Source of the DNA: an uncultured Veillonellaceae bacterium | GTDB taxonomy: Bacteria > Bacillota > Negativicutes > Selenomonadales > Selenomonadaceae | DNA: 47,123 nt | Direction: 5' to 3' | Assembly (NCBI GenBank): GCA_900314825.1 | Contig: OMWS01000017.1 | Location: forward strand, 1 to 47,123 | Program-made: the position numbers and the translations under genes | The notes under the pieces: generated by a model | Seen by the model: only the letters and a program-made list of their open reading frames with translations | What the model was told of the DNA's origin: nothing | The model's database searches: none | Part shown: positions 41,646-47,123 of the stretch, in pieces | How positions within the stretch are numbered: position 1 is the first letter of the stretch | Layout of the letters: every line of letters starts with the position of its first letter

Positions 41646-41858
41646 ATGGCAAAAGTTTTGAAGATCGTCTTTGATCTCAAGGACGACAAGACGGCGACGT
41701 ACAGCATCCCCGACCCGAAGGACGGGCTCACGAAGAACGAGGTCCAGACGGCCGCATCGGCGATGATCGCGAAGGACTTCGTCCTCTCGGGCGGTACGCT
41801 CGCTCAGAACGTGAAGGACGCGTACATCCAGCAGAACGAGCGCATCGAGCTTGCGTAA
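41646..41858 (+). CDS. DUF2922 family protein
   Basis: 70 residues: AKVLKIVFDLKDDKTATYSI, then PDPKDGLTKNEVQTAASAMI and LAQNVKDAYIQQNERIEL, matching the DUF2922 pattern. Function unknown. GGAGGTG lies 7 bases before the ATG. It normally follows DUF1659 with little spacing; repeat copy g has split the pair by about 260 bases. Confidence 0.88.
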   Translation: MAKVLKIVFDLKDDKTATYSIPDPKDGLTKNEVQTAASAMIAKDFVLSGGTLAQNVKDAYIQQNERIELA

Positions 41859-41865
41859 TAAGGCA

Positions 41866-42055
41866 GCCGTTGGCGCTTTAGCGCTTACGGATGCCTTAGC
41901 CATTTGCCGTCAGGCAAATAGCTTCCTTAGCGCTAAGCGCCTGCTTTAGCGCTTAGCTGTGCATAAGCGACCTCTAAGCGCTGAAGCGCTAAGAGTCTGC
42001 TTACGGATATCTTTGCCATTTGCCCGAAGGGCAAATAGCAACCTTTCGATATCGG
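41866..42055. repeat. Cluster of short hairpins related to the 43-base module (h)
   Basis: Contains GGCGCTTTAGCGCTTACGG, two near-identical hairpins GCCATTTGCC-gtca-GGCAAATAGC and GCCATTTGCCC-gaa-GGGCAAATAGC, CTTAGCGCTAAGCG, and a variant of the 43-base module at 41963-42004 (ATAAGCGACC, AAGCGCTGAAGCGCT, GTCTGCTTA). It lacks the CCTCCCCC shells. No gene is seen between 41859 and 42151. Confidence 0.75.
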
Positions 42056-42090
42056 GGCCGCCGCAGGAAATCCTGCGGCGGCTCTTTTGC
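42056..42090 (+). terminator. Terminator after the DUF2922 region
   Basis: GCCGCCGCAGG-aaat-CCTGCGGCGGC followed by TCTTTT. Confidence 0.8.
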
Positions 42091-42151
42091 GTGCACGAAA
42101 AAAGGACACCGCCGAAAGGCAATGTCCTCCACATTATTTGATTGTATCGCT

Positions 42152-43009
42152 TCAATACGCGAGGCCGTTCTCCTTCGCGATGCGGATGACCTCATCGACC
42201 GACGTTTCATTGTCGGAAGCGATGATTTCGTAATCCGCATGGCGCTTCAACTGATTGAGAATCGTGCGCACCGTCTTTTCGGCAATGCCCGCAGCCCTAC
42301 CGATCGCGACGCCTTTCTCACGTTCTTCCACAGTATGCCGTTCCGCATACTTTTTCGCAAATTCTTCCATAATCTTGCACATATTCATCACCCCATGTTC
42401 GTCCGACTTGAAATACCGTGCGCGCTCCGCGAGAATCTTCGAATGCATCATCCCCGGGTCTTTGCACGCGAAATCCTGCATGAGCAATCCTAGCGGCGTG
42501 TCGTCATTTTGGATGCTCGCGTTGACGTAGATGATGGCTGCATCATCCTCGAAGCGCTTGTTATCAAGCTCCTCGATCGTGCGCCGCACATGATAGATGG
42601 GCTTGCCGCCTTTGAGCGGATCGTGTTCCGTGATGAAGATGACGATGGCAGGCGGGATGTCTTTCCACTTTTTGCCCTTCTCGATGTTCATCGTGTCCAT
42701 GAGGCTCGCGTTGGCACGCGCGCGGCGCGGATCGGCGCCCGCATTGTCCCGCTGGACTTCGACGTCGTATTCCTTGCCCTTCGCATCGCGCACGAAGACA
42801 TCAAAGACGACCTCGCGCCCGTAAACGTTCGGCACGTCCTCCTGCGTATGCATCTCGAGGACGACGAGCTCCGGGTCAGCGAGGATGACGCGCAAGATCC
42901 ACTCCATGCCGGACGGGCTATCCTTCAGGCACGTGTGGAAAAACGTGTCGTCCATCAAGCGGAACTTCGCAATGTCACGAAGCATCTCTTCCCGGTCTTC
43001 TTTCGTCAT
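42152..43009 (-). CDS. Rpn/PD-(D/E)XK-type nuclease (putative transposase family)
   Basis: 285 residues. The N-terminal PD-(D/E)XK nuclease domain shows FRLMDDTFFHTCLKDS, the Asp in VVFDVFVRD and the E-x-Q core in YDVEVQRDN; later KPIYHVRRTIEEL and HSKILAERARYFK belong to the PDDEXK_2/Rpn family. Related Rpn proteins promote RecA-independent recombination and are often multi-copy. The C-terminus (VDEVIRIAKENGLAY) is short and helical. Alone on the minus strand; a second, distinct family member lies at 45723-46535. Confidence 0.85.
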   Translation of the reverse strand: MTKEDREEMLRDIAKFRLMDDTFFHTCLKDSPSGMEWILRVILADPELVVLEMHTQEDVPNVYGREVVFDVFVRDAKGKEYDVEVQRDNAGADPRRARANASLMDTMNIEKGKKWKDIPPAIVIFITEHDPLKGGKPIYHVRRTIEELDNKRFEDDAAIIYVNASIQNDDTPLGLLMQDFACKDPGMMHSKILAERARYFKSDEHGVMNMCKIMEEFAKKYAERHTVEEREKGVAIGRAAGIAEKTVRTILNQLKRHADYEIIASDNETSVDEVIRIAKENGLAY

Positions 43010-43077
43010 GCACCGCGCCTCCTTCGCTTTCTTCTATTTTACTAGGAAACCGCCCGCGTTTCAAGGAAAAGCGCGCA

Positions 43078-44751
43078 TCACTTCGCCGTGAGCTGCTGGT
43101 ACATCCGCATGAGCGCGGCGACGCAGGCGGGCTCATCGTGGATCTTCCCCCAGAATCCATAAGCATCCATGACGGCGCGGTCATTCGCGCGGTGCGCCTC
43201 GCGCAGTTCCTTCGGCATGAGGACTTCGTCATAAAGGTCGGCAAGCGAGCTCCCCGGGTAAAGCGCCCGCGCATCAAGGATGCCCTGCGCCGTCCGCTCG
43301 ATCTTCGCGCGCTGCGTCGGCGTCGGGGTCGGCCAGGGGAAATTGTTGTAGACGATGAAATTCGAGTAACGGTAGTCGCTCTTCAATCGTCCGGCAAACG
43401 TTCGCATCCACGACATATGAACGTTCGATTCCAAAACGCCAAAGATGTAAAGATTTGCAAACGGAAGAAAATATGCAGCATCGCTTATCATGTTAGAAGC
43501 GGGCAAAAATCCCATAGGAATGTATCTTCTCCGTTGCGACGAAACGCGTGGAACGAAAATGAAATTCTCGTAGGCATCATCTTGCTGCGTAATATTTAAG
43601 AAGATGGTTGGGTAGTCCGCGCCTTTTCGCGTCCCTGCTCGCTTCGCGTTCTTGCGAAATTCATAAACACTTTGGACGCGTTCGGTGACGGCCTTGCTTT
43701 TGCGAATTTCCGACGGCGCTACATGCTGCAACCAAATTACATAGCGCGGTTGACGATGAAGGAAATCATGCGAACCATAGAATGGACGAATCCATTGTCC
43801 CGTGATTGGCTCGGCCTTCACGAGCGCATCCTTCTCTTCTTCTGACAGAATGAGGTTTCCATCATCATATGTCATGTTACCAAGAATTAACGAGGGAACA
43901 TCGCAGATGGGTTCTTTCCTGCGTTCAACGAAGAGGTCAGGAGCAGGCATGAGATACGCATTGATATGTGGGCACGCTTCCGCTCCCTTCTCATCAAACA
44001 GCCTTCGTTCATTCGGTGGAGCATAGCTGAATCCTACAATCACACAATGAACGTGCGCCTTCTGAACAGCATCACTATCCCAGATGAACGTCTTGTAGGC
44101 GAAGTCGATGTTCAATTCTTTTTCCATCAATGGTTTCCAGAGAATCGGAACTTGTTCTCCTTGCGTAATGGAGTTCGTTGAAACGAATGCGGCATGTATC
44201 TGCGTCCCCTTCATATAGTCCGCTGCTTTTTTGTACCAACCAGCGACATAATCCAGCGAGCCCGCGTTTTGTGTTCCAACAAAAATCGACAGAATGTCAT
44301 CTTTCTGTTTAGGAAGCATAAGTTTTGCGCCGTTGAACGGCGGATTCCCCATGATCTTGACGCTGTCGTCCGGCGCGAGGACGTCCTTCCAATCCATCCG
44401 CAGCGCATTCCCCTCGTGGATATTGCAATTCGCCGTGAGCGGCAAGAACTCCGCCTCGCTTGAGAGAATCTCCTGCGTCTCCTCGAACATCTGGCTCTCC
44501 GCGATCCAGAGCGCCGTCTTTGCCACCGCCACGGCGAAGTCGTTCACTTCGATCCCGTAGAACTGCCCGATCATCACCTGCACCGCGTTCTCCTTCGCAT
44601 CCTCGAACGCGAAATCCAGCGCGATGTTGCCGCCGCCTCCTCGCGCGCGCTGCGTCTGGATGAGCTCACGCAAGATGTCGTTTTCCAGCCGCCGCAGCGA
44701 GAGGTAGCTCTCCGTCAGGAAATTGCCGCTGCCGCAGGCGGGGTCAAACAA
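43078..44751 (-). pseudogene. N-terminally truncated MmeI-like DNA methyltransferase
   Basis: 557 codons that begin at SAM-binding motif I (FDPACGSGNFLTESYLSLRR), continue through YGIEVNDFAVAVA and the adenine-methyltransferase motif NPPFNGAKL, and on through a long target-recognition-type C-terminus (RYIPMGFLPASNMI, SDYRYSNFIVYNNFPWP). MmeI/YeeA-type proteins normally have some 300 residues before motif I (nuclease and helical domains); these are absent. The frame stays open about 20 codons upstream to a stop near 44812 but has no ATG or GTG and no ribosome site, only TTG at 44751. It is probably inactive. Confidence 0.75.
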
Positions 44752-44833
44752 GACGCCGTCAGTGATACAATGTAACGATGCGCCCGATTTTGCACACCCC
44801 TGGGTGCATTTTCAAGGGAGGGTGTGCATCTGC

Positions 44834-45649
44834 TCAACCATTCTGCTCCAGAAGCCATCGCAGGCCCTTCTCCACGCTCCCGCCGCACCAGTCGGCATAC
44901 GGGATAACGCGAGTGCTGCCGTGCTCGAAGCACACGAGCGTCCCCGTCCTGCGGTGAATCCAGACGTTCATGACATCGAACCAGTCATAGCTGAAATTCT
45001 TGTTCTTCAAAAAGCCCGCCTGATGCAGAGGATGATGCTCCCTGTCCCAGTCTGGGGAACTTCGAAGCTCCGTGCCGAGAATCGGAATGCCCGCTGCCGG
45101 CGTGCCCTCCGACTGCTCCATCACGACGTAGAGCGTCACAATCTGGTAAATGGTGAGATAGACCTCCGCATCTTTCTGATGCGGGCATCCCGTTTTCGTG
45201 CAACGGGACGGCCAGCCGCCGACTGCCGCGAGCGCCGAGCTCTCGATCGTGCCGATGGGATTCTCACCGTGCTCGAGCGCTTCCACCATAGAGATGGCCT
45301 TTCCGCGCATCTTTGGATTCCACGCAGCACTCGACCCAGTCGAAATCCGCCCGAGAATCCGTGGTGTTTTGACCTGATGGCAACTCTCCGGGAAAATCCC
45401 GACTGTCCTGCCGTAGCCGAACATCCCACCCACGGACTCTGCCTGCACGTCAATGCCCGAGCGCTTGTAAAACGCTTGCACGATATGGTTGTCAAGCATC
45501 CACATGAGCGGGAGATACCAGACCTTCCCTCCGGCCTTTTCCCAGCAGCGGATGGCCAGATTCGTCCGTGCGAGCGCACGCGCATAATCTGCGTTGCGGT
45601 CGCGCATCCGAAGATACTGGTCGAAGGTCACTTTCTTCTCGCTGCCCAT
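44834..45649 (-). CDS. Hypothetical protein adjoining the methyltransferase remnant
   Basis: 271 residues, soluble, Cys- and Trp-rich, from MGSEKKVTFDQYLRMRDRNA, with clustered CTKTGCPH near the middle that could bind metal, and YDWFDVMNVWIHRRTGTLVC near the end. I do not recognise a family. GGAGGGACGGAG precedes the ATG at 45649. It abuts the broken end of the methyltransferase across a TGCACACCC/GGGTGTGCA inverted repeat (44791-44828), which suggests it arrived with the event that removed the missing part (inference). Confidence 0.65.
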   Translation of the reverse strand: MGSEKKVTFDQYLRMRDRNADYARALARTNLAIRCWEKAGGKVWYLPLMWMLDNHIVQAFYKRSGIDVQAESVGGMFGYGRTVGIFPESCHQVKTPRILGRISTGSSAAWNPKMRGKAISMVEALEHGENPIGTIESSALAAVGGWPSRCTKTGCPHQKDAEVYLTIYQIVTLYVVMEQSEGTPAAGIPILGTELRSSPDWDREHHPLHQAGFLKNKNFSYDWFDVMNVWIHRRTGTLVCFEHGSTRVIPYADWCGGSVEKGLRWLLEQNG

Positions 45650-45675
45650 CGTCTCCGTCCCTCCCCTCCGATGTG

Positions 45676-45705
45676 AAAAATCCCACAGCCGCAGCCGTGG
45701 GAAAT
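45676..45705 (-). terminator. Terminator after the second Rpn-type gene
   Basis: TCCCACGGCTGCGGCTGTGGGA on the minus strand, followed by TTTTT. It ends the 45723-46535 gene just before the start of the 44834-45649 gene. Confidence 0.75.
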
Positions 45706-45722
45706 CTCACTCTTCTCAATGG

Positions 45723-46535
45723 TCAATAAGCGACGCCAATCTCGTGAGCAATCTGGCGCACTTCATCAATCGAAACGTGTGTCTCTTTCGCGATATCAGC
45801 AAATGGAATTTTTGCTTGCAGGAGCTTCCAGATGCGCATCATCAAGGCTTTTCCTTCGGCTTCTCCGTCCTTATGCGCATCACGCATTTTCATTTCAAGC
45901 GTCATATAACTCAACCTCGCTTCCTCGTTCTTCTTGACTTCATTGACTTTCTGGTCGATAGCCTGCACAAGCGGATTCGTACCGAGAACGCCGCTGTTCA
46001 CATAGTCCATGAATGCCTGCAGCTGCGGCGTAATATCCTCGCCTGTCCCACGCGTGTTGAGAATAATCTTGACAGTGCCGTCTTTCAGTTTCAGTGTCGC
46101 ATCGCGGCGGCACGTGTTCTCATACCAATAGAGATGCCATCCGCGCCCGATGGGATCGAACGGACAGATGAAGATAATGATTGTCTGGCGGAGCTCGGTA
46201 TAGTCCCTGCCGCTCTTCAGCTTTTCCGCATCAATCTGCGACTGGTAGTAACGCATGCGCTTGGCCAGCTCTTCGTCGGTTTCGCTGGCCACCTGCATTT
46301 CCACATTGTAGATCGTATGCGCTGCGTCTTCGACGTAGACATCGAGCCGCACGCCCTTGCTTGCATAGCCGGCCTTGAGCGAGACTTCTTCGCCGAGATA
46401 TTTGATGTCGTGAATCGGCTCGTTCAAGATGGCTTCGAGCACGCCCATGCAGAGCTCCTTACTGTACATGACCGCCTTGAACATGAAATCGTCTTGAATC
46501 GTGAGGTCTTCCCACGCCTTGGTAACAAACGGCAT
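45723..46535 (-). CDS. Rpn family nuclease (PD-(D/E)XK, putative transposase)
   Basis: 270 residues. It starts MPFVTKAWEDLTIQDDFMFK, the usual Rpn/PDDEXK_2 opening, then GVRLDVYVEDAAHTIYNVEM with the Asp and the E-x-Q of the nuclease site, RMRYYQSQIDAEKLKSGRDY and IIIFICPFDP. The C-terminus carries a helical HTH-like segment (FADIAKETHVSIDEVRQIAH). Members are multi-copy recombination-promoting nucleases. GGAGG lies 8 bases before the ATG. The 250 bases between this start and the DUF4417 gene hold no other gene. Confidence 0.88.
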   Translation of the reverse strand: MPFVTKAWEDLTIQDDFMFKAVMYSKELCMGVLEAILNEPIHDIKYLGEEVSLKAGYASKGVRLDVYVEDAAHTIYNVEMQVASETDEELAKRMRYYQSQIDAEKLKSGRDYTELRQTIIIFICPFDPIGRGWHLYWYENTCRRDATLKLKDGTVKIILNTRGTGEDITPQLQAFMDYVNSGVLGTNPLVQAIDQKVNEVKKNEEARLSYMTLEMKMRDAHKDGEAEGKALMMRIWKLLQAKIPFADIAKETHVSIDEVRQIAHEIGVAY

Positions 46536-46786
46536 TTGCGATGCCTCCTCTGGCTCTATTTTACTGGCTCGCGGGCGAAAAGGCAAGGAATCCATGCCAC
46601 CTGCGGCTTTCTTTTCAATAGGAAGATTCGACGCACGAATGCCTTTCCCCTGCCACGCAATCTCAAGAAAATTAAGCGCATGGTGGTAAATTCCGTATCT
46701 CCCTGCAAGTATCTGTGTGGAAAGCGGTGATGCTCATGCGAGCACCCTGCTTCGTCACAAATCACAGTCCAAGCAAGGAGGTTAGA

Positions 46787-47053
46787 ATGAAGAGTATTTT
46801 AGATGATGGATTCCAAGCCTATCTGACGGAAGGAGCAGCTTTCGTCGGAGAAGCGGGGATTCCCATGTTGATGGATTTTCGCAACACCCAGATTCCCAGG
46901 GACATGATTCCGTTCAAGGCTGCCATGTCCGCGACGAATTTCCGGCAGTACGTGCATTTCTATATGTACGACAAGGAATTTTCTCGTGTGTTGACGGCCA
47001 CGCGTCGGTATCTTCCGCTGCTGCTGTTAGCGCCGGGCGAAAAACGCCACTGA
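46787..47053 (+). pseudogene. DUF4417 gene cut by an insertion-sequence end
   Basis: From ATG 46787 (AGGAGG 5 bases upstream), MKSILDDGFQAYLTEGAAFV, GEAGIPML, IPRDMIPFKAA and QYVHFYMYDKEFSRVL match the DUF4417 start, a family common on plasmids and conjugative elements. After RRYLPLL, where the family continues into a FxGVItPDfS block, the frame leaves the family pattern and stops within 10 codons. The break coincides with TGTTAGCGCCGGGCG at 47025, taken as the end of an insertion sequence. The full family length is over 200 residues. Confidence 0.75.
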
Positions 47054-47123
47054 GTGTCGGGCGAAATTGACCAATCTTGGTCGGATGAAAATCACCAATC
47101 GTGTCCTTCTTGCGCTATACTGA
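47025..47123. mobile_element. Probable left end of an IS21-family insertion sequence (partial)
   Basis: Three related units follow each other: GCGCCGGGCGAAAAACGCC, TCGGGCGAAATTGACCAATC (47058-47077) and TCGGATGAAAATCACCAATC (47081-47100), the last two 16/20 identical. Multiple terminal repeats beginning with TG are typical of IS21-family ends, where transposase binds. The transposase gene would lie beyond the window. A TATACT at the last bases could be its promoter -10. Confidence 0.6.

Noticed and set aside
41866..42055. CRISPR-like array
   Set aside because: Repeated hairpins are irregularly spaced, differ in length, and there are no equal-length spacers or cas genes.
44791..44828. Terminator between the methyltransferase remnant and the unknown ORF
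   Set aside because: TGCACACCC/GGGTGTGCA can pair, but neither strand has a T run after it; more likely a rearrangement scar or element end.

Overview
The window reads as the chromosome of a GC-rich member of the Negativicutes, most likely Selenomonadaceae (inference). It mixes Firmicutes-type control (two tRNA-sensing T-box leaders, TTGACA/TATAAT promoters, strong GGAGG ribosome sites) with diderm features: a phosphoethanolamine transferase of the kind that modifies lipopolysaccharide, and a Tat-exported cell-wall amidase. Rubredoxin next to a flavodiiron protein indicates an anaerobe that detoxifies oxygen or nitric oxide.

Layout. 1-4.8 kb: a broken DUF4258/YgiT toxin-antitoxin pair, a UbiB-type kinase, an ABC-F ATPase and an exported glucosaminidase. 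4.8-12.1 kb: an AzgA-like permease carrying an in-frame repeat, a corrinoid adenosyltransferase, a GDSL hydrolase, a phosphoethanolamine transferase, rubredoxin and fprA. 12.2-15.9 kb: a TPR-like protein, a T-box leader with an Ala-type specifier driving an Lrp regulator plus aminotransferase, ComFB, tRNA-Arg(CCG) and a small membrane protein. 16-19.4 kb: a four-gene unit of an ABC-2 exporter and a Zn/Mn-type importer lacking its binding protein. 19.4-26.3 kb: tryptophan genes in two blocks, trpEG and T-box-controlled trpFCBA, split by a convergent DNA glycosylase and a large repeat; trpD is absent. 26.3-27.5 kb: an exported tandem-repeat protein behind three 11-bp direct repeats, and a small protein. 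27.6-32.5 kb: ppx-ppk-pstB-phoU behind a Pho-box-like array. 32.6-40.2 kb: rhamnose catabolism (rhaB, rhaA, rhaD, MFS permease, rhaM) with a DeoR-type regulator, plus a Tat amidase. 40.3-47.1 kb: an accessory region with a truncated holin, DUF1659/DUF2922 proteins, two Rpn-type nucleases, an N-terminally truncated MmeI-like methyltransferase, and a DUF4417 gene cut by what looks like an IS21-family end at the window edge.

The most unusual signal is a dispersed family of mosaic palindromic elements (about 45-270 bp; loci near 1, 5.6, 10.5, 15.9, 22.0, 29.1 and 41.4 kb, with a related hairpin cluster at 41.9 kb). They share terminal hairpins (CCTCCCCC-TCT-GGGGGAGG type) and an inner GGAGAGGGT/ACCCTCTCC pair, but carry interchangeable cores. 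One copy is translated in frame inside the purine-type permease, one supplies the C-terminus of the DNA glycosylase, and one follows the ppk stop codon directly inside the phosphate operon. No transposase for them is present in the window.
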